Source: Ruminiclostridium papyrosolvens C7 | GTDB taxonomy: Bacteria > Bacillota > Clostridia > Acetivibrionales > DSM-1351 | Direction of reading: 5' to 3' | NCBI RefSeq assembly: GCF_000421965.1 | Contig: NZ_ATAY01000022.1 | Location: forward strand, 1-64,000 | DNA: 64,000 nt | In this document: positions 34,065 through 43,159 of the stretch, piece after piece | Numbering within the stretch: the first letter of the stretch is position 1 | Layout of the letters: each line of letters begins with the position of its first letter | The notes under the pieces: model-generated | What the model was told of the DNA's origin: nothing | Database searches by the model: none | The model's input: the letters and a program-made list of their open reading frames with translations, nothing else | Program-made: the position numbers and the translations under genes

Positions 34065-34400
34065 CTATTCCCATTGAATCCATATATCAGGCTGATAACC
34101 CACTGTTGCGTGTTTTCCGTTTCTTACTATGGGACTGTTAAAGAGCTTTGGGTTTTTTAAAAGAACCTCTTGTGCAACTTTGCCTACTCCTAGATTTCTC
34201 ATATTGAGTTTTTCGTATTCCTTTGATTCTGTATTTATCAAATTACTTATACCGACAGCTGCTTTTACACTTTCGAATTCACCTTTGCTCATTCCATACT
34301 TAAAGAGATCTATATACTGGTAGCTGATTTTCCGCTCTTTGAAATATCTCTCTGTTTTCTGTGTATCAAACCCTTTGGCCCCATAAATCTGTATATTCAT
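34065..34400 (-). CDS. ArsC/Spx-like protein lacking the N-terminal Cys
   Basis: A 111-residue thioredoxin-fold protein with the ArsC/Spx layout (opening NIQIYGAKGFDTQKTERYFK; C-terminal LFNSPIVRNGKHATVGYQPD with the conserved Arg-Pro-like loop region). The usual CxxC or CxxS at positions 10-13 reads GFDTQ, so it cannot work as an arsenate reductase by the known mechanism. It resembles YffB/Spx-type regulators or an orphan relative. ATG 34400 has AAAGGAG 4 bases upstream. It follows cheB on the minus strand by 36 bases, so may be co-transcribed. Confidence 0.72.
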   Translation of the reverse strand: MNIQIYGAKGFDTQKTERYFKERKISYQYIDLFKYGMSKGEFESVKAAVGISNLINTESKEYEKLNMRNLGVGKVAQEVLLKNPKLFNSPIVRNGKHATVGYQPDIWIQWE

Positions 34401-34436
34401 AAAACTCCTTTTCAACTGACCGTTTATAATAATCTT

Positions 34437-35450
34437 TTATTTTAACATTGAGAACAGTATCTTGGGTATATTCTCAAGAGATGTCTGCTTTTCCACTGCT
34501 CCAATTTCATATGCAACTCTTGGCATACCGTAAACAACAGAGGACTTCTCATCCTGTCCAATGGTCCTTGCGCCTTTTTCTCTCATAGCCAGTAGTCCCT
34601 TGGCTCCGTCAGAACCCATTCCCGTTAATATGACTCCAACTGCATTGTTCCCGGCTTCCTTTGCTACCGATTCAAAAAGTACATCGACAGAAGGACAATG
34701 TCCATTAACCTTTTCACTCTGAAATACTTCAACCCTGTAACGTTCTCCTGTTTTTCTGACTCTCATATGGTAGTCACCGGGTGCAACAAGTACTTTTCCT
34801 TCTTCAACATAGTCACCGTTATTAGCCTCTCTAACTCTTAATCCGGTTTGATTATTGAGTCTTTCGGCAAACATACGGGAAAACATTGGGGGTATATGTT
34901 GAACTATAACTATACCAGGAATGTTCTGCGGTAACTGTTTAAGAATGTTGAAAACAGCCTCAGTTCCTCCTGTTGATGCACCTATTGCAATAATTTTACT
35001 GCTGTCAAATTTCATATCCGAGTATACAGTTTCACCTATAATTCTGATTCTTTCCGGAAGTTTGGATTTTTTGGCTGTTTTTACTTTAGTTATCAATTCG
35101 TTTATAAATTCTTCTACGCTTTTGGATATTTGCATTTCCGGCTTCAGTATAAAATCTACTGCTCCTGCTTTTATTGCATCGAACACAGCTTCACTGATAG
35201 AACTTACAACAATAATAGGAATCATATGCTGTGGTAAAAGCCTGCTTATAAACTCAATACCATTCATTTTAGGCATTTCAATGTCGCATATCATAACATC
35301 GGGGTCATACTCTTCTATTTTGTCCCTGGCATCAAAGGGATCAACTGCCTTTGCAACTACTTCTATTTCCGGGTCCAGAGTTATCCCTCTTGAAATTACT
35401 TCACGAAACAATAAACTGTCGTCAACTACCAGCACTTTGATTTTTTTCAT
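34437..35450 (-). CDS. cheB: chemotaxis methylesterase/deamidase
   Basis: A 337-residue CheB: receiver domain (about 1-125, phospho-acceptor Asp56 in VMICDIEMPKMNG) and methylesterase domain (about 150-335) with catalytic Ser in IAIGASTGGTEA, His in VQHIPPMFSRMF and Asp in LTGMGSDGAKG. It removes methyl groups from receptors. ATG 35450 has AGGAAGGG 9 bases upstream; the frame is open to 35477. A terminator-like hairpin lies just upstream (35499-35539), so cheB may have its own promoter or rely on read-through. Confidence 0.95.
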   Translation of the reverse strand: MKKIKVLVVDDSLLFREVISRGITLDPEIEVVAKAVDPFDARDKIEEYDPDVMICDIEMPKMNGIEFISRLLPQHMIPIIVVSSISEAVFDAIKAGAVDFILKPEMQISKSVEEFINELITKVKTAKKSKLPERIRIIGETVYSDMKFDSSKIIAIGASTGGTEAVFNILKQLPQNIPGIVIVQHIPPMFSRMFAERLNNQTGLRVREANNGDYVEEGKVLVAPGDYHMRVRKTGERYRVEVFQSEKVNGHCPSVDVLFESVAKEAGNNAVGVILTGMGSDGAKGLLAMREKGARTIGQDEKSSVVYGMPRVAYEIGAVEKQTSLENIPKILFSMLK

Positions 35451-35498
35451 ATCATATAACCCTTCCTGTATATTCATATGGTTAGCCTGCTCTACATT

Positions 35499-35539
35499 AA
35501 AACACCATACCCCTGTCTTAAAGAGGTATGGCGTTTTTT
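35499..35539. terminator. terminator-like hairpin between DUF1540 gene and cheB
   Basis: AAACACCATACC and GGTATGGCGTTT form the stem with a loop of about 13. T runs follow on both strands (T6 on plus, T4 on minus). Confidence 0.6.
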
Positions 35540-35564
35540 GAGTCTAATATTTAAATCCGATAGC

Positions 35565-35738
35565 TCACTGGTTTTCAGGTAAAAATGTAGCACAATCTGT
35601 TTCCTGAGTGTCTCTTGCATTTCTAGGCTGAACTTCTATCTGTTCAGCAGTGCAGTGATCACCATTCATATAATAGTGACATGTATTAACAATGCATTTT
35701 ATACCAGTATTAGGCTGACTCATTTTTTTAACAGACAT
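35565..35738 (-). CDS. DUF1540-family small Cys protein
   Basis: A 57-residue protein with four Cys residues: CIVNTCHYYMNGDHC (about 15-29) and DCATF near 49. This pattern identifies the DUF1540 family, common in clostridia and presumed to bind metal; function unknown. A strong ribosome site AAAGGAGG lies 7 bases before ATG 35738. It lies between cheR and cheB on the same strand, which is not a usual che operon member, so either a spliced-in housekeeping gene or a small partner of the chemotaxis system. Confidence 0.82.
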   Translation of the reverse strand: MSVKKMSQPNTGIKCIVNTCHYYMNGDHCTAEQIEVQPRNARDTQETDCATFLPENQ

Positions 35739-35824
35739 TGTGTATTCCTCCTTTGAAATTGACTTTCCTAAAGTATTATTTGCACAAATTCTGTTTTAAT
35801 TCACTTCAGCAGAATTTGCATAAT

Positions 35825-36637
35825 CTACTCTTTTATATACAAAGAAGGCATAACATATCTGAAACCTGTTTTCTCACGGCTAATCGACTCAGAATGACCT
35901 ATAAATAAGTATCCGCCATACTCCAATATATCATAAAATTTATTAATAAGTGTATTTTTTGTGATATTATCAAAATAAATCATAACATTTCTACAAAAAA
36001 TCACATGAAATTTTTTCTTAAAAGGAAAACTATCCATCAGGTTGAACTTTCGAAATATGACATCCTCCTTTATTAGATCTTTTACCATTGAACTCCGGCT
36101 GTTATATTTTTTAAAATAATTTGTTCTCCAGCACACCGGAAGCTGAAGAAGCTCCTCATCATTATATATGCCGGTTGCAGCAGTTTCCAGTACTTTTTGT
36201 GATATATCTGTAGCCAGAATTTTAGTATCCCAATATGCTTTTTCATTTCCCAAACAATCACGGTTTATCATTGCCAAAGTATAGGGTTCCTCGCCTGTGG
36301 AGCATCCCGCACTCCATATCCTTAAATCCTTATTTCTTACATTCTGCACCAGATATGGCAGTACATTGTTTTTGTAATATTCGAAGTGTTCAGCCTCTCT
36401 CATAAAAAATGTATGGTTTGTTGTAATCCTATCAATTAGTATTTGTTCTGAGTTCTCCGTTCTGTCGCTGGTAACATGCGTGAAATAATCAGTAAAGTTA
36501 TCAATATCCAATGAATTTAAGACATTCTGAAGTCTCCCCATTACAAGAACCCGTTTCTCCGGCTTCAAATGGATACCATATTTATGTTCAATATACTCCG
36601 ATATCTGTTTAAATTCCTTTTCAGTAATAGAAATCAT
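35825..36637 (-). CDS. cheR: chemotaxis receptor methyltransferase
   Basis: A 270-residue CheR: N-terminal helical domain (about 1-75) and SAM-dependent methyltransferase domain, with SAGCSTGEEPYTLAM (about 109-123), LATDISQKVLETA, and FCRNVMIYFD (about 213-222). It methylates receptor glutamates. The RxxxxHxF segment of the family is seen as ITTNHTFFMREAEHF. It lies 26 bases after the receptor gene. Confidence 0.95.
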   Translation of the reverse strand: MISITEKEFKQISEYIEHKYGIHLKPEKRVLVMGRLQNVLNSLDIDNFTDYFTHVTSDRTENSEQILIDRITTNHTFFMREAEHFEYYKNNVLPYLVQNVRNKDLRIWSAGCSTGEEPYTLAMINRDCLGNEKAYWDTKILATDISQKVLETAATGIYNDEELLQLPVCWRTNYFKKYNSRSSMVKDLIKEDVIFRKFNLMDSFPFKKKFHVIFCRNVMIYFDNITKNTLINKFYDILEYGGYLFIGHSESISREKTGFRYVMPSLYIKE

Positions 36638-36663
36638 TTAAATTTCCCACCAGACTGTATAAT

Positions 36664-38367
36664 TTAATATTTGCCGAATTCCTTGTCGCTTAAATCTATT
36701 GTTTTATTTCTTACATTCTGGGTGGTATTTCTGCTTTTTTCACTCATTTTATTAAGAATTTTCAGTATTTCCGGGTTAATTTCACCGTCTCCTCTGAAGT
36801 TGTCTGTTGAACGTACAGCTTTCTTAAGTGTGAACCTTTCTACCTGTTCACTCAAAAGCTCTGCCTGACTGGAAAGCTCCTCACTTGCAGCAGCACTTTC
36901 CTCAGAGGTTGCTGAGTTAGCCTGGATTACCTGAGAAACCTGCATAATGCCCTGGTTTATTTGTTCAATTCCCGCAGCCTGCTCATTTGATGCTTCCGCA
37001 ATATTACCTACGAGGTCAGCAGCCTTTGCAACACCATCCACAATCAGTCCAAGAGCTTCTGCAGTCTCATTTGCTATCTTTGTTCCTCCTTCTACCTTAC
37101 GTATTGAACCTTCAATCATATCGGTAGTTTCCTTTGCGGCATTTGCGGAACGAGCAGCCAGATTTCTAACCTCCTCTGCAACTACAGCAAAACCTTTTCC
37201 GTGTTGTCCTGCTCTTGCTGCCTCAACAGCTGCATTAAGGGCAAGAATGTTTGTCTGAAATGCAATCTCGTCTATTACCTTAATTATCTTTGAAATATTA
37301 CTTGATGAATCATTAATCTCATCCATTGCACTGAGCATTTCCTTCATATGCTTGTTGCCCTTTAAAGCTATTGTTTTTACATTTTCCGCAAGACTGCTGG
37401 CTTGTGTTGCATTTTCAGCATTTAATCTCGTTTGGGCTGATATTTCTTCGAGGGATGCAGTTAGTTCTTCTATAGAGCTTGCCTGTTCAGTGGCTCCCTG
37501 AGAAAGTGCCACACTGGAATCAGATACCTGTCTGGAGCCTGAGGATACCTGTTCAGCCGCAGCACTGATGCTGGATATGACATCGTTCAAATTATCCGAC
37601 ATCCTTTTAAAGGCTGAAGCAAGCATTCCTATCTCATCTTTAGAATTTTCCTTAACATCCACGTTCAAATCACCGTCTGCAATTTTTTTGGCAGCAATGA
37701 CAAGCTTATTAACGGGAACACTTATTATTCTGGAAATGAAAATTCCCAGAAGTATTGCTGCAATCACCGCTATCATCACAACCGCAAGCATCATGTAAAC
37801 AGTAGTGTCCGTATCTCGGGAGTATTCTTCAGATCTCTCCACTCCACCTTTTTCCTTTAAGTCAAATAACTCATCTATGTACTGTTTTGCTAATTTTGCA
37901 GGTTCCGTTCCTTCTTTATAAAATAGTGTCAGGGCTTCATCATTCTGTCCTGCAATTGCCATATTTATTACCTTGTCCCTGATTTCATTGTACTTGTTTA
38001 GATTCTCATTAAGTGCTGTATATGCTTTTTGCGCTTCCTCAGTTTGCAATGAATCATACAGCTCTTTAAGGTTTAGTTGGACATCCTTATCCAGATCCTT
38101 AATCTGGTTACTGTAGTTTTTCTTATCTTCAACACTATTACTAAGCAATATATCTCTGGTTACTGCCCGGATGCTGTTAAAGTCTGTACTGGCCTTTCCT
38201 ATATTAGCGGTAGCTATACCGAAGTTTTTATAAAGTTCTGTATAGTTTTTATCTACCTGTTTTATATTGATTATACCCACAACTCCTACTACTCCTGCCA
38301 ATAGTGCAACAATTATAAATGTTGATACAAGCTTTGTACCTATTTTCAAGTTGTTAAACCATTTCAT
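36664..38367 (-). CDS. methyl-accepting chemotaxis protein
   Basis: A 567-residue receptor. Membrane helix 1 (about 10-32), a four-helix-bundle periplasmic-type sensor domain (about 33-188), helix 2 (about 190-212), HAMP (about 213-265), and the signalling domain with the hairpin tip IDEIAFQTNILALNAAVEAA (about 365-384) typical of MCPs. No C-terminal NWETF-type pentapeptide is seen. The ligand is unknown. Embedded between cheW and cheR in the operon. Confidence 0.94.
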   Translation of the reverse strand: MKWFNNLKIGTKLVSTFIIVALLAGVVGVVGIINIKQVDKNYTELYKNFGIATANIGKASTDFNSIRAVTRDILLSNSVEDKKNYSNQIKDLDKDVQLNLKELYDSLQTEEAQKAYTALNENLNKYNEIRDKVINMAIAGQNDEALTLFYKEGTEPAKLAKQYIDELFDLKEKGGVERSEEYSRDTDTTVYMMLAVVMIAVIAAILLGIFISRIISVPVNKLVIAAKKIADGDLNVDVKENSKDEIGMLASAFKRMSDNLNDVISSISAAAEQVSSGSRQVSDSSVALSQGATEQASSIEELTASLEEISAQTRLNAENATQASSLAENVKTIALKGNKHMKEMLSAMDEINDSSSNISKIIKVIDEIAFQTNILALNAAVEAARAGQHGKGFAVVAEEVRNLAARSANAAKETTDMIEGSIRKVEGGTKIANETAEALGLIVDGVAKAADLVGNIAEASNEQAAGIEQINQGIMQVSQVIQANSATSEESAAASEELSSQAELLSEQVERFTLKKAVRSTDNFRGDGEINPEILKILNKMSEKSRNTTQNVRNKTIDLSDKEFGKY

Positions 38368-38380
38368 TGTGAAAGGCCCC

Positions 38381-38878
38381 CTAATTATTAAAATTTATTA
38401 ACATTTCTACGTCATTCTCATTCAACAATTTCTCACAATCCAGCAGCATTTTAACATCATTATCTACTTTCCCTATACCTTTTATAAATCTGTTACCTGT
38501 TTTTTTAATATCCGGAGGCGGAACTATATCCGATTCCGGTATTGTTATTACTTCAGATACACTATCTACAATCAGTCCTGCCGAGAGATCGTCAATATCG
38601 ATGACAATAACACAAGTCCGGTCGTTATACTCCTTGAAAGGTTTTTTGAACCTTAGTCTTACGTCCATTACCGGAATTATCTTTCCTCTTAGATTAATAA
38701 TCCCCCTGATGTACTCTGGAAGCTCCGGAACCTCAGTTATTGGCTGTATTCCTATGATTTCCGTTACATGCCTTATTTCCATTCCGTAGAATTCCTTTCC
38801 CAACATAAATGTAAGAAATTTGTCTTTTTGAGTATCTTCATCCTGTTCGTCTATTTCCTGACCTACTGCATTTTCCAT
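38381..38878 (-). CDS. cheW: chemotaxis coupling protein
   Basis: A 165-residue CheW, linking receptors to CheA. The CheW fold motifs EFYGMEIRHVTEIIG and LPEYIRGIINLRGKIIPVMD (about 72-91) are clear. ATG 38878 (AAGGAG 8 bases upstream) is preferred over the GTG at 38884. It follows cheA by 26 bases. Confidence 0.94.
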   Translation of the reverse strand: MENAVGQEIDEQDEDTQKDKFLTFMLGKEFYGMEIRHVTEIIGIQPITEVPELPEYIRGIINLRGKIIPVMDVRLRFKKPFKEYNDRTCVIVIDIDDLSAGLIVDSVSEVITIPESDIVPPPDIKKTGNRFIKGIGKVDNDVKMLLDCEKLLNENDVEMLINFNN

Positions 38879-38904
38879 AATCACAGCTCCTTTTTATTAA
38901 GATA

Positions 38905-40902
38905 TTATATTTTATTTGTCAAAATAAGTCGGGATACGTCAAATATAAGACTTATATTGCCGTCACCAAGCAAAGTGCATCCTGCAAAATCAGAGTTTTG
39001 GTATATTTTCTTAATATATGGAGGCAGTGTTTTAACGACCACCTGCTGCTGACCCAGCAATTCATCAGCAAAGATACATATGGATTTTTCGTCCTGTTCC
39101 ACCATTAACAATATTCCACGGTCAAATTCGGTTATTTCTGTTTTTATTTTATAAATGCGGTGAAGCCTGTATACCGGATAACATATTCCTCTTACCATTA
39201 TCATCTCATTCTCGTCAGGGTCGGTTATTAAATCTTTTTTAACCGGTCTGAAAGACTCTTTGATAGCTGTCGTAGGAATAGTAAACCTTGAATTGCCTAC
39301 CTTTATGTTCATACCATCAATAATAGCCAGCGTAAGGGGAATTTTCAGCGTAATTACGGTACCTTTCCCTTCGGTACTGTCAACAGACACACTTCCTCCG
39401 ACTGCTTCAATACTCTTTGCAACTACGTCCATTCCCACGCCTCTGCCTGAAAATTCAGTGATGTTGTTGTTTGTAGTAAATCCTGGAAGAAAAATCAAAT
39501 TGTATATTTCCTTATCCAGCATTTCATTTTCAGGCTTATGTATAAGACCATGTTCTCTTGCTTTATTCATAATTGAATTTTTATCAAGGCCCTGTCCGTC
39601 GTCTTTCACCATAATCAATACATCACTACCTGAATTTTTCGCCTCGAGGGTTAGAGTACCACGTTCTGTTTTTCCTGATGCCAATCTTTCTTTGGTTGTT
39701 TCTATTCCGTGGTCTATGGAATTTCTTATGAGATGCATTAAGGGGTCGGATATATGCTCAATAATGTTTTTATCAACTTCAGTGTCTTCTCCGATTAAAA
39801 CCAGTTCCACCTTTTTATCAAGCTTTTTGCACATATCACGTACAAGTCTGTGCATTTTATGAAAGGAAGTTGCCAAAGGCACCATTCTTATAGACATTAC
39901 CATTTGTTGAATTTCATTATGTATTTTTCTCATTTGTCGCGCTGCCTTGTAAAAATCCGGCAGTTCTAGATTTTTTAAATCAGGATTTTGAGTAACCATG
40001 GCTTCGGCAATAACCATTTCCCCAACAAGGTCCATAAGAGTATCAAGTTTTGAGACACTGACACTTATCATACTTTGATGTGTATTGGTACATGTTTTCA
40101 TACCTTCTTGGGATTTGTTATTTGCCCCCTCATGTTTTCCGCAGTCCTGACTATTATTGTGAACCAGTTCCAAATCCTTCAGAAAAATTATTTGACTGAA
40201 AAAATCGTGCAATTCTTCATATGTCTTATCTGAATTAAAGAATATTTTGAAACCGTTTTTTTGTATGATGTTGGAGCTGTTATCATCATCTATGATGTCT
40301 TCCGGTATATAGTAAAAATCCTCTGTGATCTGCTTTAGATTATGAATAACCGAATATGCACGGATATTCTCCATTTCACAGCCATCCTCAAATCGGATTA
40401 CCGCCTGAAATTCTTTTGGGGAAGTGCTTACTAAAGCATTTTCCTGCTTTGTACAAACACTATTTTGATTTAATGATTCTTTAACTTTACTGTCCCTTTT
40501 TATGTAACTTAAAAGGTCTCTTATACTCGCTATAAGATTATCTGCTTTACCATCAGCAATATCGTTTCTTTTGATTTTTTGCAGCTCAACCTTGATAAAA
40601 TCCACACCATCCAGAACTATATCAGAAATAGCAGAAAAATTAATATATTGTTTTTTTTCTTCACGGATAAAGAAGAACAAATCCTCAAGGGCATGTGCCA
40701 AAGTGGATATCTGATTAAATAACATCATGGCCGAAGAACCTTTGATGGTGTGCATTATTCGAAATATTTCGTTTACAGTTTCACAAGTATAATTACCGGC
40801 TTTTTCACTTACAATAATAATATTTTCAAGCTGTTCTATAAGCTGATCTGTCTCATACAAATATATCTCAAGCATTGGTTCATTACTGGGTTGCTCTGAC
40901 AT
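38905..40902 (-). CDS. cheA: chemotaxis histidine kinase
   Basis: A 665-residue CheA. P1 phosphotransfer domain with His51 (RIMHTIKGSSAMM), a middle region that would include P2, dimerisation P3 (SVSKLDTLMDLVGEMVIAEA, about 279-298), ATPase P4 (LIRNSIDHGIET; DDGQGLD; FSGRGVGMDVV) and C-terminal CheW-like P5 (about 520-660). It phosphorylates CheY and CheB. GGAGG lies 6 bases before ATG 40902. Confidence 0.95.
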   Translation of the reverse strand: MSEQPSNEPMLEIYLYETDQLIEQLENIIIVSEKAGNYTCETVNEIFRIMHTIKGSSAMMLFNQISTLAHALEDLFFFIREEKKQYINFSAISDIVLDGVDFIKVELQKIKRNDIADGKADNLIASIRDLLSYIKRDSKVKESLNQNSVCTKQENALVSTSPKEFQAVIRFEDGCEMENIRAYSVIHNLKQITEDFYYIPEDIIDDDNSSNIIQKNGFKIFFNSDKTYEELHDFFSQIIFLKDLELVHNNSQDCGKHEGANNKSQEGMKTCTNTHQSMISVSVSKLDTLMDLVGEMVIAEAMVTQNPDLKNLELPDFYKAARQMRKIHNEIQQMVMSIRMVPLATSFHKMHRLVRDMCKKLDKKVELVLIGEDTEVDKNIIEHISDPLMHLIRNSIDHGIETTKERLASGKTERGTLTLEAKNSGSDVLIMVKDDGQGLDKNSIMNKAREHGLIHKPENEMLDKEIYNLIFLPGFTTNNNITEFSGRGVGMDVVAKSIEAVGGSVSVDSTEGKGTVITLKIPLTLAIIDGMNIKVGNSRFTIPTTAIKESFRPVKKDLITDPDENEMIMVRGICYPVYRLHRIYKIKTEITEFDRGILLMVEQDEKSICIFADELLGQQQVVVKTLPPYIKKIYQNSDFAGCTLLGDGNISLIFDVSRLILTNKI

Positions 40903-40983
40903 AATGTACCTCCACCCGCAATAACGGGTACAATTAATGATTTATACTCTTTGGTAAAATAAAATGAACAAAAAAAAGAAAAG

Positions 40984-41349
40984 TTACGAATCAGCAATTT
41001 TTCTTAATGTGTTTATAACATGCTCGTCTTTATATGGCTTAACAATAAAACTTTTAGCTCCATATAATATGGACTCTCTTACCTGTGCTTCCTGTCCCAT
41101 TGCAGAAACCATTACAACCTTTGCATTTGCATTGATTTCCCTTATGGCTTTTAAAGCCTGCAAACCATCCATTTCCGGCATTGTAATATCCATTGTTACT
41201 ACATCGGGCATAAATTCCCTGTACTTGTTAATAGCTGTAAGACCATTGTCAGCCTCACCTACTACTTCAAAATTATTTCTTTCAAGTAATAGTCTTAATG
41301 AAGTACGCATAAAAACAGTATCATCAACAACAAGAACCTTTTTTCCCAT
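40984..41349 (-). CDS. cheY: CheY-type response regulator
   Basis: A 121-residue stand-alone receiver: VLVVDDTVFMRTSLR, phospho-Asp54 in VTMDITMPEMDG, and the Lys in FIVKPYKDEHV. It would carry the CheA signal to the motor or another output. The frame is open to 41424 but ATG 41349 (AAAGGA 8 bases upstream) gives the normal CheY N-terminus. First gene of the cheY-cheA-cheW-MCP-cheR series. Confidence 0.92.
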   Translation of the reverse strand: MGKKVLVVDDTVFMRTSLRLLLERNNFEVVGEADNGLTAINKYREFMPDVVTMDITMPEMDGLQALKAIREINANAKVVMVSAMGQEAQVRESILYGAKSFIVKPYKDEHVINTLRKIADS

Positions 41350-41543
41350 TTTATGTATCCTTTCATTGAAGGCGAAATTCATAAACGAATTCCGCCTAAT
41401 ATATAAGTTATTATTTGTTTGCATAATTAGTTTACCGTTGAATTTATAAGGTTTACTAAATTTAACTTATGTTTACAAATATATTATAAATTTATCCAAT
41501 ATTTATGTCAACTATTGACTTTTTAAGAAAAGATATAAATCTT

Positions 41544-42188
41544 TTAGAAAATTTTCAGGCATGGCCCGTGACCAGGCATCAGATACTTTAACCGCAAGGC
41601 TGAAATGTCTTTTTTTAGCCGTTCAAGAGCTTCCTGAGACGGCACCTTCTGCAGGTTAATATTTTGTATCTCTTCATATATTTTTGAATCCTCCATGGGC
41701 TTTTGGATTTTACCGGTTCTGGTAAATATATCACTGCTGTACAGTATTCCCTGATTTGTCTCGAACACCATTAAACCTTCCCAAAGATGCATTTCAGAAG
41801 GGTATGATATGAATTCAAACAAGCTGTCTCCAATTTTCATCTTGTCCTGAGGATTAACAACCGCAATATTGGTAGTAATGCCAAAGCCCATCAGTTGTCT
41901 TGCCGTTATCTGAGAGCATACAGCTTTTATTTCGGGATAGTAATTTTTTAAAAGTGACAGACCACCGCACTCATCTGATTCAAAATGTGAAATAAACACA
42001 TATTCCAAAGGGCGACTGCCCAACACTTCCTTGATTTTTGGAAGTAACACTTCAGTCCGGTCTATGGCGCCTGTATGAATTAGCATTGGAATTGGAGTTA
42101 AAACAAGAAACTGATTGAAAGATAAATCAATTGCATCAATATAACTATTAAAAAGGTATACATTATCCATTACTCTGTATTCTTTCAT
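41544..42188 (-). CDS. ODP-type diiron metallo-beta-lactamase-fold protein
   Basis: A 214-residue metallo-beta-lactamase-fold protein resembling the stand-alone N-terminal domain of flavodiiron proteins, without the flavodoxin part. All iron ligands are visible: His68-x-Glu70-x-Asp72 (SHFESDECGG), His134 (EMHLWEG), Asp153 (SSDIF) and His207 (PGHGP). This is the pattern of oxygen-binding diiron proteins (ODP), which sit with chemotaxis genes in Treponema and bind O2. Its place 194 bases before cheY on the same strand supports an oxygen-sensing role for the receptor pathway; that link is inference. GGGAG precedes ATG 42188. Confidence 0.8.
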   Translation of the reverse strand: MKEYRVMDNVYLFNSYIDAIDLSFNQFLVLTPIPMLIHTGAIDRTEVLLPKIKEVLGSRPLEYVFISHFESDECGGLSLLKNYYPEIKAVCSQITARQLMGFGITTNIAVVNPQDKMKIGDSLFEFISYPSEMHLWEGLMVFETNQGILYSSDIFTRTGKIQKPMEDSKIYEEIQNINLQKVPSQEALERLKKDISALRLKYLMPGHGPCLKIF

Positions 42189-42334
42189 AATAATCTCCCG
42201 TTTGGTTACATATTTTTTATGAATTTATTGTTAGTGTACATAAATTCATTAAAAAATATTGGTATAAACTATTTCCAATACCAATATCCAATAAATCTGT
42301 TCCAATAAATATCCTTAGTTATTTTTCTTACAAA

Positions 42335-42976
42335 CTAAAATTTAAAACTTGCACTTAGCAAATGCCTGTACATAATCTCTTTTTCACTGAGTATAAAAGA
42401 CGTTAATTGATTCTGTGTCGCATACATAGAATTTTTATCCCTGTGCGTCAGCTGTATACCATACTCACATCTTCCGAAGTTAACGGTTTTTCTGACTATG
42501 GTTGCATCATATTTAATAACACTATTGCTAAGGAAGGCACTAATCTCAACCTCATCGTCTTTATTAAACTCATCATTAGAATATATGCACATGCCGGCAT
42601 AGCTGAAATCCTTTATACAAACGGGTTCTCTTTTGCTGGAATTTGCAAGCTTAATTTCACCGGTCAGTGAAGTAGGGAATCTCTCGTATTGCCTTCTTTC
42701 AGTTTCAAAAGCTATATTTTCAGGATTATTTGCGTGGATTATGTATTCTTCTTCTTTAGGTATGGCACCTACTATATTGCCGCCACTTAGATAAAGAGAT
42801 TCGTCACTATTAAGAAAGCCAATAAGCACTGGGTCTCCCTTTAGAATTTCAGCACCACTTTTTTCATCTTCACATAACTTAACAGTGAATACTTTTTGGG
42901 TATCACCGCTCACAACAGTACAGTGCATAGGTTTGACTTTATTATAATGTCTTAATACCAAGTTCAACTTTTCCAT
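42335..42976 (-). CDS. PilZ-domain c-di-GMP-binding protein (YcgR-like)
   Basis: A 213-residue protein with an N-terminal YcgR-like domain (about 1-95) and a C-terminal PilZ domain (about 97-205). The c-di-GMP contact motifs are present: RxxxR in RRQYERFPTSLTG and DxSxxG in KDFSYAGMCI. Such proteins usually control flagellar motor speed or exopolysaccharide. ATG 42976 has GGAGG 5 bases upstream; the frame is open to 43036. It lies next to a diguanylate cyclase and the chemotaxis operon, which supports a motility role. Confidence 0.87.
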   Translation of the reverse strand: MEKLNLVLRHYNKVKPMHCTVVSGDTQKVFTVKLCEDEKSGAEILKGDPVLIGFLNSDESLYLSGGNIVGAIPKEEEYIIHANNPENIAFETERRQYERFPTSLTGEIKLANSSKREPVCIKDFSYAGMCIYSNDEFNKDDEVEISAFLSNSVIKYDATIVRKTVNFGRCEYGIQLTHRDKNSMYATQNQLTSFILSEKEIMYRHLLSASFKF

Positions 42977-43159
42977 ACTATCCTCCAGTACAAAAATACA
43001 TAATATTAAGTTTAAGATTGTATATTTTTGATACACTCATTCCACTGATAAAAGAATAGCACATTCTAATTTCTTGAACAAGACCATTTCTGGGAAATCT
43101 ATTATTTATTTACATAATTTATTTAAAAAAAGTATCCTTTTTAAAAACTATTTTATAAA

